Positions 34,162 through 45,273 of a stretch of DNA of 63,812 nucleotides are shown one piece after another (the stretch's first letter is position 1; the number at the start of each line of letters is the position of its first letter). Position numbers and translations under genes: made by a program. The notes beneath the pieces were generated by a model. The model did no database searches. It was not told where the DNA came from and saw only the letters and a program-made list of their open reading frames with translations. The DNA comes from Stagonosporopsis chrysanthemi (Eukaryota > Ascomycota > Dothideomycetes > Pleosporales > Didymellaceae): positions 1 through 63,812 of the forward strand of contig JAFISE010000173.1 of assembly GCA_022560025.1 (NCBI GenBank), given 5' to 3'.

Positions 34162-35546
34162 TCATCGCACAACAACACCCTTCTTCAGCACCCTCTCGTC
34201 CTCGTCTCCGTCCTCGTAGAGAACCGCCCGCCTCTCAGGCTTATCAATCCTGACACACCACAAGAAGTAGTCTTCCAGCGGCAGCAAGTTCAGCAACACG
34301 CGATTCCCCGTCCACGCCACTCCACAAACCATCGCGCCCGCCATCGCATCAAGAACGAAGTGATTCGCCGTTGCAACAATCGCAACCAGGATGATCGCCG
34401 GGTACGCCACTCCAACCACCAAACACGCCAGGCGCCTCACACTCGGCAGCCTAAGCCTCATCGTCTTCCCCGCAAACGGCGTGCGCACGCTCACCACGCT
34501 GCTACGCTGGTGCTGCGGCGCAAGGGGCAGGAACACTATCGTCAGCCCGACCAGCAGGCTGTACCCAAAGTGCAGCGACGGCATGGCGGCGTACTGGTTG
34601 CAGAACTTGTTCTGCGTCCACACGGAGCTCTCGCCCTCGGCGCCGTGCACCGTGTCGACGAAGCCGAAGCTGCGCGCTTCTTGGCCAATGGCGCCGGGGA
34701 CGTTGGGGTCGGAGAGTAGGCGCGGCGGCATGCAGGGCCACAGCGTGAAGATGATGAAGGCAATGAGGTTACAAGTTGCCATGGTGCGGCGGCGGGCTTC
34801 AAAAAGCTTGGGGCCAGCGGTACTGCCGTGGGGTTGGCGGTTGGGGCTCGTGGATTTGTGGTTGCGTTGATGGTAGGAAGGGAGGTCGACACGATTCTGC
34901 GTGGTGGTGTAAAAGAAGAGGAAGACAAGGAAGAGGATGGTGCCGGGAATGTGGATGAAGCTGTATGTCCGGTTTGTCCAGTGGAGGAGGAGAGGGTGTT
35001 TGAGGAACCATTGCTGGACGTCGAGCTCATGGAAGATGTGCAGGCGTTGTTCAAGATGGATCAACTGGAGGGCGTGGCGGCGGGCGACGTTGACAGTGCC
35101 CTCGACCATTGTGACTGCCGTGAAGGCGCGGCCGAGCTGGTAGACCTGAGGATGTTAGCGCCCACGAGCTAGATGTATAGTTACGTAGAACATACCCAGT
35201 AGATCAGAGCCCAATACCATGCTTCGACGAGGAATGGGAATTTCCTCAGCAGTCGGCTGAGGAAATAATCCTTGAATCTTCTTGAGTTCGGCGATGTGAC
35301 TTCTTTCCGGAGACCAAATACTCGCAGCTCACGTGTTCGCCATTTTGGAATCTCATCCACGCCAGATACGAGTGAGTCGTTTGACAGCAAGGACCGTCCT
35401 GACTCGGAGTCGGGCGAAGATGAGCGCGAAGATGTGGATTCTCTCCTTTGGCCGAACAGCTTGTATTCTTTGTTGCGATTCACCCATGTACCTCCAAATA
35501 GCAGGGTCACTACAATTAGCGGCTCTGCGACCGCACCGATACCCAT
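34162..35546 (-). CDS. PAP2-superfamily integral membrane protein
   Basis: Two exons, 35196-35546 and 34162-35145 (50-nt intron), give 444 aa; the junction restores ALIYW-VYQLGRAFTAVTMVEG. The start is the ATG at 35546 (MGIGAVAEPLIVVTLLFGG), which opens a membrane segment; an upstream in-frame extension lacks conservation. Five or six further hydrophobic segments are visible. The PAP2_3 motifs AAMPSLHFGYSLLVGL and ATANHFVLDAMAGA carry the two catalytic His residues and the Asp expected for phosphate transfer. The family covers phosphatidic-acid phosphatases and inositol-phosphoceramide synthase-like enzymes. The sequence lacks the typical Aur1 block, so it is probably not Aur1. The true substrate is unknown. 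Confidence 0.88.
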
Positions 35547-37206
35547 ATTGATACGTAGGAAGTTGCGACAGCAGAAGCTGCAAGAAGGTTGAATCGATGG
35601 CTGGTATGTAGCTACAGGCGCTTGACGCGTCTCCAAAATACAGCCCGGGGAACGGAAACAATGGCACGCCACAGGCTTAGTCGAATAAGTAGCTAGCCGG
35701 TCGGCCGGATGTGCTTGATTGCCGGACTCTCAGTGGCACACAAATCGATCACAGTATCTTCGGTGGCGCCCCTGGGTTGCAGATTTGACTTTTAACGGGA
35801 GAAGTGCAGCAAGCGGGACTGCAGGAATGAAATAAAAAGCACGACGGAGAGATTAGTCAAAAAATAACAGGGCTTTGGCGACATCTTGAAGTCAGCGGAC
35901 TCTGTCGGATCAAAAGCTTGTTAGTCTTACCAAGGTCCTTACTAAGATAAGACAAGTGCCTACTGTGAGCTCCCGGACCAAGCTACATCGGATACGCTGG
36001 AGTACAAAGCAGCCGAGATCCGGTAGGTGCCTGAGAGCATGCCACTCTTGGAGAAGACGTCATGCATTCCTGTTGCCAGTATCTTGCTTCGGTGAGAAGC
36101 CCCCGTACACTTCTCCGCCAACGTCTTGCAGTTGTTTGTGTCAATTGAAGCAGGTTTTCGGGCAAGATGCCGCCTGCTGGCCATTGGGCGTACCGCGTCG
36201 TACTGTGGTTGTGAACAATCGCTCAGCACAGGGCACGCGACATCAATCAGAAGCCACACGCTACGCCTTAGCGGGTCTGGCTTCCAGCTGCTGCCGGCGC
36301 TAGCACAGAGTGCTCTTCCGCTGATTTGTACACCGCGCCTGGTCGGAGGTTTGAGAACGCGGGCTTCCGGGGTGGCATTTTCGTCGTAAGTTATGGTGGC
36401 CGACTTGAAACTCCTCGCTGCCGTGGGAGGCCGTGGGCCGATTGTACGAATCGCGGGTTGTGCTTGGATGCGCAGGCGCCTACGACTCTTGGCAGTTAAT
36501 ACTGTGCTGAATACGGTAGGGCTGCAGGGTAAGCTTACTGTATTGCGTGCTTGTGGACACGCCAAGCGATGTCGTAGTACCACTATGTGTATTCATAAGT
36601 TGTTGCTTTGCTCCAGGTCTTGCTGTTACGGTAAACAGTCGCCGTCGCTCGAGGTACGGAGAACCCAGTGCCATTCAGCCGACTTCCGTGTAAGGATTTG
36701 CATGACGATGTCATCGCGTTTCTAACATATACATTCCACTTTAAGAGCCTTGCTCCCGACTTGCGAGCCAATCACTGTGCCATCTTCTCCGAGGCTACAT
36801 CTCACCAGCATGCTAACCCTTGCAGGTTGCATGTGTTGTCACTCACAGCCAGCCAATGTTATCAGATTGAGTAAACAAGATGTGATTTCGCGCTCGAGGA
36901 CAAGCAGTGGTATCCCGACCGAAGAATGTAAGCGGGTAGTGCTAGCTCCCAGTAAATTATACTACAAAAGAAATTTCGTGCCGAAGTGTGCGCCTGCGAT
37001 GCTGATGCCATGGAAACGCTTCCGCCCAATTAACAATGCACGATGAAGTGCTAGGAGATGTGTAGTGCTCAGTGTGTTCGCTGCGCGCCCCTCCAAACGC
37101 CTCGCTTGCCGGATCCAAAGAAAGTAGGCCAATAAATAGTAACAAGAAGTGCAGGACGGAATAGATGTACAAACGAAATGGCGACCGATGCGCTGCTGTG
37201 CAACAT
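35547..37206. other. Long intergenic region
   Basis: About 1.66 kb without a supported gene. A minus-strand open frame at 35960-36583 (207 codons) has no ATG at its start and no conserved motif. Codon use looks non-coding. Confidence 0.4.
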
Positions 37207-38151
37207 TCAGACCCTTACGCTGGCAAAAAGCTCTGACTCACGCAGATCCTCGGACAGGCAGTCAACGTTGGTGACGTATTTGCCTAACATGCGCTGCTTC
37301 TCTTCTTGTGACCGGGTGTTCTTGATCGTCACGTTCTTCGAGCTGTCTGTGCTACCTCGTCTCTCGTCGAAGGCGCCGGCTAGTTTTCCCGCGGGTGAAG
37401 GAGCCTCTGGCAGCAAGTAGAAGTACAAGAACTCTAGCACTGTGACCTTGACGCTCTGTGTTGTCTCTTCGTCGCTCTGCAGACTTGTGATGGTGAGAAG
37501 GCCGTCCATCTGCTCGAACACGCGGGTGTTTTGTGGTGTGGCGAGTAGCGCTGTGACAAGAACCAGAATCGCTTGCGACTGAATAGCTGGGCAGTTGTAT
37601 GGGTCAAGGAGATCGAGGACGAGATTCATGTATACTTCGCGGCCGAAGAGGATGCGCGAGGGTGGGTGCAGGAGAAGCAGGCCTTGGAGATTCGATAGCG
37701 CTGCGAGGATGAGCATGTCGTTTTGGCCATCTGGACGATGTCAGTTCATAGTTCAAGACCTGGGCTGAGCGCATCACTCTTACTGCTGCCCATCCCAAGC
37801 AGGCGCTCAAGGCAGTCTGCGACGCGGGTAGTAACTGCGGTAGGGTCAGCTTGAGCCTCTCATCCGATCTCGCATCAGATGCGCACCATTCCATTCGAAC
37901 CCGTCCTGCAGCCGGAAGAATTCTCGAAACGCGAGGTCTTCAGGCAGCTCCCTGAGCTTCTTCGATTCGGCGTGCTCGCTGATGGTGGCCGCCGATTGGT
38001 TCCTTCGATGGCCGTCTTTGGCGGGCTTTGTTCTGCTGTCTTTGAGACAGATGTGTGCAAGCATGCCCTCGATCTGGCGCAGCCCTTTGCGAATCTTGGC
38101 CGTGTCCTTGGACGCGATGTTGTCGAAGGAATGCGACAGCAGCTGCTCCAT
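37207..38151 (-). CDS. CDC14: Septation initiation network component Cdc14
   Basis: Three exons, 37887-38151, 37784-37834 and 37207-37730 (introns 52 and 53 nt), give 279 aa. This is the fission-yeast-type Cdc14, partner of the Sid1 kinase in the septation initiation network, not the Cdc14 phosphatase of budding yeast. Recognisable segments are MEQLLSHSFDNIASKD, IRKGLRQIEGMLAHICL, FREFFRLQDGFEWN-V, CLERLLGMGSNGQND-M, LAALSNLQGLLLLHPPSR, SVKVTVLEFLYFYLLPE and EEKQRMLGKYVTNVDCLSEDLRE. The start at 38151 matches the family start MEQLL. The 51-nt middle exon would be lost in simple open-frame searches. It is transcribed on the same strand as the aldo-keto reductase located upstream. Confidence 0.92.
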
Positions 38152-39140
38152 CTTAAAACGCGACTTCTTTGTCGCCGACCGGTAGCGAGAGCTCGGCTGA
38201 CTTGCGCCGTATGTACTGGCGGCTGGGTGCAGTGGTGAGATATCGGCAGGAGACAAGATTGAAGGGTAAGTATGCGCGCAGCAAGGACACTCGAGGGCGC
38301 ATGCAGCTAAGAGTTGGGAAATGCGGAGAAGGAGATTATTTTGGGCTGGACGCAACTCCAAATTGGACTTTGGGCCTGTCTAGGAATGGCCGTGCGGGAG
38401 AGCGCTGGCTCAGCTGAAACATCGATAAACAACCGCTGATAGCTGCGTTGCTATGGTGAAAGCCCCACTTGGTCTGCCGCGCGGGTGCGGGAAGCGACCT
38501 CTGCTCTCAGCCAGGGCCAAATGCGGTGACAACTCATCATTCTGACCACCAGCCCCTTGTCTGTTACCGCTTCGCTGGCCTTCTTCGAAACCTCGAATTT
38601 TCAGCTGCGCCCAACATGACGTCGGTAGGGCCGGGCAATCGGGGTCGCCGCCCATCATGTGATCCTCGTTGTATACAATACATTTGTTCGTTCATCCTTC
38701 GGATTGTTCTGTCATCAAGAAATGCGATCTACATTCTTGTACAGCGAACGCTCAGTCTTTGCATCCACACACGTTGTCGCCAATGCGTAAGGTGGTCTGG
38801 CCTTCGCTGTCCTCTCCGATCTCGTGGTGAGCTCCTCACGTAGGACTGCGAGTCGAGCCCAAGATTTTCAACCTTACTCACCCAACGATGACCATACCTC
38901 GAAATTGTCGGCCTCGCTCCGAGAGGAGCCTATGCTTCAGCAAAGAACGCGCGACCTGTTCGGGGTCGTCAAAACTTGAAAGATGAGTGGTGTGGCTGTA
39001 GTGAGATGGTAGATGATCGTTTACGACGTTTCCATTTCCTGCTGCCTTTAGGCTGACCCTTAGTCATTTTACATTGTCTGTTTCAATTCTCGGTCTCGCT
39101 TGCTGCTTATAGTTGCTTGCATTTTGAGAGACGACAAGGC
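38152..39140. other. Intergenic region upstream of CDC14
   Basis: About 1 kb between the CDC14 start and the aldo-keto reductase stop. No supportable gene or RNA seen. Confidence 0.45.
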
Positions 39141-40127
39141 CTAATGCCCGACCATGGCCTGATGCATCTCCGAATACCTGTTTCCGCTCGGCTTCGCTGC
39201 GTCGATGATCTTCCTCATCTCCTTCTTCTCCTCCTCCGTCAACTCAACATCTCTGCTCGCCCAATTCTCCTCCAGCCTGCCCTGCTTGGTCGTTCCTGGG
39301 ATCGCGATCATACCTTGGGCCGCCACCCAAGCTAGTGCAACCTGCGGCGTCGTGCACCCCTTTTTCTGGGCCAGCTTCTTGATCTCTTCCACAATAGCCT
39401 TGTTCTTGTAGAAGTTTTCGCCCTGGAACTTCGGTGAGGTCCGGCGGAAGTCGGTTGGTGCGAAATCGTCAGGCGACGCGAAGCCGAAGCTGTCAACCAG
39501 CCAGCCGTGACCCAACGGGCTGTAGGCAACATAGGCGGTGCCGAGTTCCTTTGCGGTGTCGATGAGACCGTCCGTTTCGTGTACCGTCTCGAACGCAGAG
39601 TACTCGGCCTGTACAGCATCGATCTTGGCGATTGAGTTGGCCTTGCGTAGAGTCGCTGCTGAGCACTCGGACAGACCAATATACTTGGTCTTACCGGCTT
39701 TGCGGATCTCGTCAAGCGCGGTGATGGACTCAGAGAGTGGTGTGCTGGGGTCGATACGGTGCAGGTAATATAGATCAGGGGTAAAGCCGAGTCGCTCGAC
39801 GGTGCCCTCGATGTATTCCTTGATGTGACTGGCGGAATTCGTGACGCCTGATTCACCGTTGAAGCACTTCAAACCGCACTTCGAGGCGATGAAGACCTTG
39901 TCGCGCACGTTGTGTTTTTTGATGAAGTCGCCGAGCAACTTCTCATTGACACCTGCTTGGTATACTACCGCAGTGTCCCAGAAAGTGCAGCCCAGCTCAA
40001 TGGCCTTGAGCAAAACGGGCTCAGCTTGCTCCAGCGTAAGGTCGCTCCCTAGGCCGAAGCTGAGACCCATGGCTCCGAAGCCAGGGGAGTTGACAGTGAC
40101 GTCTTGAAATTGGTATGTCTTGACCAT
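39141..40127 (-). CDS. Aldo-keto reductase
   Basis: Single exon, 328 aa, start MVKTYQFQDVTVNSPGFGAMGLS. The (beta/alpha)8 NADPH-dependent fold is indicated by the catalytic tetrad: Asp and Tyr in FWDTAVVYQAG, Lys in IASKCG, His in YYLHRIDP. The phosphate-binding end reads AWVAAQGMIAIPGTTKQGRLEEN. Overall it resembles the AKR13/YakC-like group, which reduces aldehydes or diketones. The usual YGxG after the Tyr is YQAG here, a mild change beside the active site. The gene is divergent from the alcohol dehydrogenase across a 1.05-kb shared region, suggesting related roles in aldehyde handling. Confidence 0.93.
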   Translation of the reverse strand: MVKTYQFQDVTVNSPGFGAMGLSFGLGSDLTLEQAEPVLLKAIELGCTFWDTAVVYQAGVNEKLLGDFIKKHNVRDKVFIASKCGLKCFNGESGVTNSASHIKEYIEGTVERLGFTPDLYYLHRIDPSTPLSESITALDEIRKAGKTKYIGLSECSAATLRKANSIAKIDAVQAEYSAFETVHETDGLIDTAKELGTAYVAYSPLGHGWLVDSFGFASPDDFAPTDFRRTSPKFQGENFYKNKAIVEEIKKLAQKKGCTTPQVALAWVAAQGMIAIPGTTKQGRLEENWASRDVELTEEEKKEMRKIIDAAKPSGNRYSEMHQAMVGH

Positions 40128-41180
40128 GCTTGCGGCTTGTGATTGTGCAATTTCGAGATGAGTAGTTGGTTGTTTGACCGATCAGAGCTGCAGAGTTCAA
40201 AGGTCTTGTACTCCTCGCAGTTTGGCTCCAAAATCCTAACGCCATGTCGAGATCTCCGTGCAAGTACAGCTCCTCGCTGTTAACAGCGCACCATTCGTTC
40301 ACGAAGAAGTTGGGAATGCAGCACGGCTATATGTCGGGTCAGCGACTTGCATTAGCGTAAAGTGCTTTTCTGCAGTGGAATCATGACGTCGTTAACACCG
40401 AGAACCGTACCCCTTGCATGATGGTTAATGTGCTGTTGCATAGCGGGAACACAACCTCTTTTGCTGCAGCATCGATCTTATCGAGGAGCAGTCCACATGC
40501 TTCGTTGCACTGCAGGTGTGTGTTGCATTTTGCTTATGTCCGTTATGTCCGAATCGCAAACCTTGTCTGCCATCTTTTACCGCGTTTGAGCCTCAAACAC
40601 GGGTAGGTAGCCCTTATCGCCATGTGGAGGTGTATCCGGGACCGTCTTCATCAGGGAGTGCCGATCGAACGCTCTCCTACGTCAGTAAGTCGGTTGAGCA
40701 ACAACGACGTAATTGGTACTGCGAGTAGAGTACCTAGATGGCGATGTAAAAAGCATAAAGTCAGGACATGCTGCTGAGGAGGTCTTGCGCCGATACTGTC
40801 TTCTGTATGTTGCTGACCTGGAGCTACGTTAAGTCCGTTAACATTGGGCCGTCCGCAAACATACAAATTTTCTCTCGCCGCAATCGGTGTAGTCGCCGTA
40901 CCACTAATTGTAATTCCAGACCGCTCTTAATCGAGCAGAGTCAACAATGAGTATACTTGACGTCAACGGCCCAGCGCGTCATGTATGGTGGACCAGATGC
41001 TGCTAAAATCCGATAGAATCCGGCAGTAGTGGCGGAGCTACGAAGATTGTAATTGGAGACCTATAAGATGCACACGCAGCTGCCTTTGAGAACGTTTGAA
41101 CTACTAAGTACACGCCTCTCCGTCAAGTCACCTCTTGCCCACGAACTACATCTCAAACGACTACACACACCATCTGCACA
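40128..41180. promoter_or_regulatory. Shared divergent promoter of AKR and ADH genes
   Basis: About 1.05 kb with no gene. It contains a perfect CRE palindrome TGACGTCA at 40958-40965, about 220 bp upstream of the ADH start, and a near match TGACGTCG at 40384-40391 nearer the AKR start. A TATAAG box lies at 41062-41067, 119 bp before the ADH ATG. CRE-type sites bind Atf/CREB-family stress factors; control by these is inferred. Confidence 0.5.
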
Positions 41181-42257
41181 ATGACCGACTACAAGTTCGA
41201 AGGATGGTGCGGCCACGACAGCAAGTCTGCCGAGGGCAATATGAAGTGGGAGGAGTACACACCCAAGACTTTCACGGACGACGATATCGACATCAGGATC
41301 TCCCACTGCGGTATTTGCGGATCTGACATCCACACTCTCCGCTCAGGCTGGTACCCGACCCCATACCCATGCGTTGTCGGCCACGAAATCATCGGCAAGG
41401 CAGTCAAGGTTGGCAAGAATGTCAAGCACGTAAAGGAGGGTGACCGCGTCGGTGTCGGCGCGCAGGCAGCCTCTTGCTTGAGGCCCGACTGCCAAGAGTG
41501 CGCCGATGGCTTTGAGAACCACTGCTCAAAGGGCATGGTTGGCACATACGGTAGTTTCTTTTCCGGTGGTAAGGAGAAGTCATACGGTGGATACGCCAAC
41601 TACAACCGCACACCCGGACACTTTGTCTTCAAGATCCCTGAGCCGATCTCCAGCGAGCACGCCGCGCCTATCATGTGCGGTGGTATCACCCTCTACAGTC
41701 CCTTGAAGACATACAACGCGGCAGGCAAGAACGTCGGCATTGTCGGTCTCGGAGGACTGGGTCATTTCGGTGTCTTGTTCGCAAAGGCTCTAGGCGCGAA
41801 GAGTGTGACCGTGATCTCGCGCTCGCACGCAAAGGAGGAGGATGCGAAGAAGCTTGGTGCCGACAACTTCATTGCTACTGGTGATGAGGGCTGGGACAAG
41901 AACAACGCCTCTACGCTCGACCTGATCGTCTCCACGGTCTCTTCCGACGACATGCCTCTGGCCGGTTACCTTAACCTCCTCACATTCCGTGGTACCTTCG
42001 TTCAGGTCGGTGCGCCTGACGACCCGCTTCCCGCCTTCCCGGCTTTCGCGCTCATCATGAAGGCTATTCACATCACTGGTTCAGCTGTTGGCTCGCCTAG
42101 CGAAATCCGCGAGATGCTAGACCTGGTCGCGGAGAAGAACATCAAGCCCTGGACCCAGATCATACCTCTGAAGGAGGCCAACCAGGCTGTTATCGACTTT
42201 GAGGCTGGCAAGCCGAGGTTCAGGTTCGTCCTCCAAAACGAGAACTACACCGATTAG
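41181..42257 (+). CDS. Zinc-dependent NADP alcohol dehydrogenase, ADH6/CAD type
   Basis: Single exon, 358 aa. A medium-chain dehydrogenase with the catalytic zinc ligands in HCGICGSDIH and GHEIIG plus a Cys in IMCGGITLY. The structural zinc lobe reads SCLRPDCQECADGFENHC. The Rossmann motif is GIVGLGGLGHFGVLFAKALGA, followed by SRSHAK, where Ser/Arg favours NADPH over NADH. Length and motifs match yeast Adh6/Adh7 and plant cinnamyl-alcohol dehydrogenases, which reduce a wide range of aldehydes. It is preceded by a TATAAG box and lies divergent from the aldo-keto reductase. Confidence 0.95.
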   Translation: MTDYKFEGWCGHDSKSAEGNMKWEEYTPKTFTDDDIDIRISHCGICGSDIHTLRSGWYPTPYPCVVGHEIIGKAVKVGKNVKHVKEGDRVGVGAQAASCLRPDCQECADGFENHCSKGMVGTYGSFFSGGKEKSYGGYANYNRTPGHFVFKIPEPISSEHAAPIMCGGITLYSPLKTYNAAGKNVGIVGLGGLGHFGVLFAKALGAKSVTVISRSHAKEEDAKKLGADNFIATGDEGWDKNNASTLDLIVSTVSSDDMPLAGYLNLLTFRGTFVQVGAPDDPLPAFPAFALIMKAIHITGSAVGSPSEIREMLDLVAEKNIKPWTQIIPLKEANQAVIDFEAGKPRFRFVLQNENYTD

Positions 42258-42649
42258 AATTAGACAGTGTACAAGTTTGAGTATTACAAGCGAATGATAC
42301 CACAGGAAGTACCGTCCACATGATTGTACATTCCCGTTGACCTAGTCACAGCTGAATGTCTTTACACTGATTAATAGAACTACTTTCAATCTTGACAAGA
42401 TGTCCGCCGAACTCTGATGTCCATTTAGATAACCAACATTCTCAGACCCTGTTTTTGATCTTGTGAAGCATTGCTGGTAGCTGCCTTCAGAACCCTAATC
42501 CGCTATACAGCCAAAGCTTAGGTGAAGGTGAATCCTCCGTTTGCTGAATGCCACTTCGCAAGGCAACCATTCTCCCTAAACCAAAGCCGTCTAGTTCTTC
42601 TCTCTGCCACCTGAGCACCAACCCAACCCTGACAGATTAGTCTCTTACC
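42258..42649. other. Intergenic region
   Basis: About 390 bp containing the ADH 3' flank and the promoter of the following gene. Nothing distinctive seen. Confidence 0.45.
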
Positions 42650-43429
42650 ATGGCCAGCGACAACAGCACCAACGACATGTTCTTCCACGACCTCTCGCCG
42701 CCCGCAGGCAGCGCCCAACCCTACACCTACATCAAACCGCTAGACGACTTCCGCCCTCTCACACTCGAGCGCACATCCGTCCTCTACCTCGCCGTCACCA
42801 CCCCACACACCGACAAGTACGAGATACACGGCCCGGTCCCTAGCTTCTCCCATCTCCTCCCCATGATCAGCGACCTCGCCTCCGATAGCCCTTCGGCACT
42901 AGACAAGCTAGAAACCCTGCAATACACGGTAGACGACTTCGGCGACCCGTGCCCGAACCCGTCCTTCATGCGGCACGGCTTCACTACCTTCGTCATCGAG
43001 GGCCAGCGCGACACGTACACGGTGCTCGAGGTGCTGTGCGAGCGCAACGAGAAGGTCGCCGAGGTGCTGCCCGCGCCCGTGTATACGGTTACGCGTCACG
43101 GGCCGCTGGTGCACACGTTCTCGGGCGTGGGGATGAAGACGAAGCTTGATGCTGCAAAGGGCGTTGCCGCAACGAGTACGCTGGTGGGCAGCTTTGTGGA
43201 GCGCCATGATGCGGTGGCGATGGCGAAGCGGGCGATGGATGCGTTGGTTGCGGGTGAAGGGATGGTTAGTAGGACTGAGGACTGGGGAAAGGGGATTGGA
43301 GGAGGTGTGCTGCTTGCGATGGGGGTTGGGAAGAGGTGGGAGGTCAGGATGCAGTATGAGGACGAGGCGTTCAGGAGCGCGAGAAAGGGTGCGGATGCGG
43401 AGGGTGCTGGGGTCGGATGGCGCTTTTAG
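42650..43429 (+). CDS. Conserved-looking fungal protein of unknown function
   Basis: Single exon, 259 aa, start MASDNSTNDMFFHDLSPPAG. Composition and codon use are coding-like throughout. The protein looks globular and soluble, with no signal peptide or membrane segment. Notable segments are YTYIKPLDDFRPLTLERTSV, FGDPCPNPSFMRHGF, RDTYTVLEVLCERNEKVAEV, and a helical region LVGSFVERHDAVAMAKRAMDALVAGEG. I do not recognise a family and propose no role. It is convergent with EBP2. Confidence 0.72.
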   Translation: MASDNSTNDMFFHDLSPPAGSAQPYTYIKPLDDFRPLTLERTSVLYLAVTTPHTDKYEIHGPVPSFSHLLPMISDLASDSPSALDKLETLQYTVDDFGDPCPNPSFMRHGFTTFVIEGQRDTYTVLEVLCERNEKVAEVLPAPVYTVTRHGPLVHTFSGVGMKTKLDAAKGVAATSTLVGSFVERHDAVAMAKRAMDALVAGEGMVSRTEDWGKGIGGGVLLAMGVGKRWEVRMQYEDEAFRSARKGADAEGAGVGWRF

Positions 43430-43713
43430 GTGGACTGGGTACAAGTGGACGGATGAATCATATCTGGTGAGGACGCTGGTGGAGTACTCGAGCAAACCGA
43501 ACTCGTGGATGATAGCAAAGGTCCCCATGGTTCTGCGTATTCATTCGAGTCAGTGTGAAGGAACGCGGTAGTACAAGACCGTATGAATTGGTATCATGAA
43601 GTAACCCAGATCGGCCTCCCATCTTGCAGCTAGATGAGCCTTTGCTTTTGTCTCGAAGAACGCCATAGCGCCGTATGCATGCTCTCGCTCCGCCATCCTA
43701 CAACATTATCCAT

Positions 43714-44977
43714 CTAGTGCTTGTTCGCTCTCCTCGCCTTGCCAGGTCTTGCCTTAGCAGCACCACCAGTCTTGCCCTTCATCTTTTTCGACGAGAATCC
43801 ACGGAGATCGCTGGAAGATTCAGCAGTGTTGCTCTTGGCGTGTCGCTTCTTGCCACCGAAGCCAAACTTCTCGTTCTTCTTCTGGCGCTTGCCTGCACCG
43901 GCGCGTCCTTCACGGCGGTCGGGCTTGGAGTCGTCAGCCTCGAGGCCAATGTCGAAGAGGTCCTCCTCATTGGTCTTCGTGATATCTGCGCCCTGGCGTT
44001 CTGAAAAATGTTAGCATGACGCTTGATATACTATGATAGGTAATCGACATACTCCTCTTCAAAACGTTGATCTGCTCCAGGGTGTCCCTCTTCTCCTTTG
44101 CGCGCTCCTGCATCTTCGCAACCTGGACCTGCTTTCCGAACTTCTTCAGATCTCTCTGCTTACGTGCCTCGGCAGACGCCTTCTTGCCAGCAGCCTCATC
44201 GATCAGCTTCTGCTTGATCTTGCCCATGTGCTCGTCACTCTTGACCATCTCGGCGAAGTAGTCTGCTGGGCGCGAAAAGGCAACGCCCTCCTTCTTCAGC
44301 CTGCCTCGTGCATCCTTGACAGACGATAGGCACTGCTTGTAGAATTCGAGCTCGCGGTTCAGGTCATCGTCGATGTCGGCGATCTCAACGGGCTCGGATG
44401 TGGTGACGGACTGGTACTCCGAGAAGGCGAGCTTCGAGTACGGAAGCTCGATGCGCTTCACGGCGGCGGTAAGAGCGGCGGTGTTGTTAATTGTGAGACG
44501 CTGGTGAGGAATGATATCACCCTTGTCTTCGGAGGCCAGGGACTCGATGTCGGACAGCGGGATGTCTTCTGCCTCCTCGTCGTCTTCGTCTTCGTCTTCT
44601 TCTTCATCCTCCTCGTCATCACCGCTGACATCACTCTCGCTGTCATCGAGGCGCGACAGATCGAACGCAGGTCGCTCCTCCGCGTCATCGTCGTCTTCGC
44701 TGTCGTCCTCGTCGCTTCCGCTGCCCTCGGTCTCCAATTCAACCTCCTTCTCAGTTGCCTTGGCAGCCTTCTTCGCGTTCTTGGAGTCCTTCGCCTTCCC
44801 ATTGACCTTGACCTCAACCTCATCCAGCGGGACACCCCCAGTCTCCTCATCTTCTACCCCCGGTGCATTCTTCGCCTTGCGCTTGTCGGCGGCCTTTTCC
44901 TGTTTGCGCTGCTTCTCGAGCGCGATGTTGCGCCCTTGCCTGGCGTCCAGGATCTTCTTGAGATTCGCCTTGGCCAT
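43714..44977 (-). CDS. EBP2: rRNA-processing protein Ebp2
   Basis: Two exons, 44053-44977 and 43714-44000 (52-nt intron), give 403 aa. Start is the ATG at 44977 (MAKANLKKILDARQGRN). The junction gives INVLKR-KRQGADITKTNEEDLFDIGLE, the conserved core of Ebp2. The N-terminal third is Lys-rich, followed by a long acidic tract around residues 95-165 (DSEDDDDAEERP, DDEEDEEEDEDEDDEE). The family domain then runs from KRIELPYSKLAFSEYQSV through FYKQCLSSVKDARGRLKKEGVAFSRPADYFAEMVKSDEHM. The C-terminus is basic (KKMKGKTGGAAKARPGK). Ebp2 acts in the nucleolus in 27S pre-rRNA processing and 60S assembly. Divergent from HSBP1. Confidence 0.95.
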
Positions 44978-45273
44978 TTTGTCGAAATTCGCAGTTGTGA
45001 GGTCTGATATGCGGGTTTGTTGCGAACTCAAAGTCCAAGCTTCAGTTTACCAAAAATTATCGAACTCTTGGCGCCGCTAGCGCGTTCCCTGTGGATATCG
45101 ATAAGGAAGGAAGCCGCGGCCCGCCACGTGTGGACCTGTTATCCTTCACGCGCGGTTACACTTGCCCTGTATTGTGCGATATTTACAATACTCGAACAGG
45201 ACCCTTGGCCATAGCTATAGAAACCCACACCCCCAAGCTTGTATCAACCTCACGTTCACGACCCATTCACACT

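Noticed and set aside
35960..36583. 207-codon minus-strand open frame
   Set aside because: Begins with GTG, has no ATG near its start, no recognised motif and non-coding-like composition.
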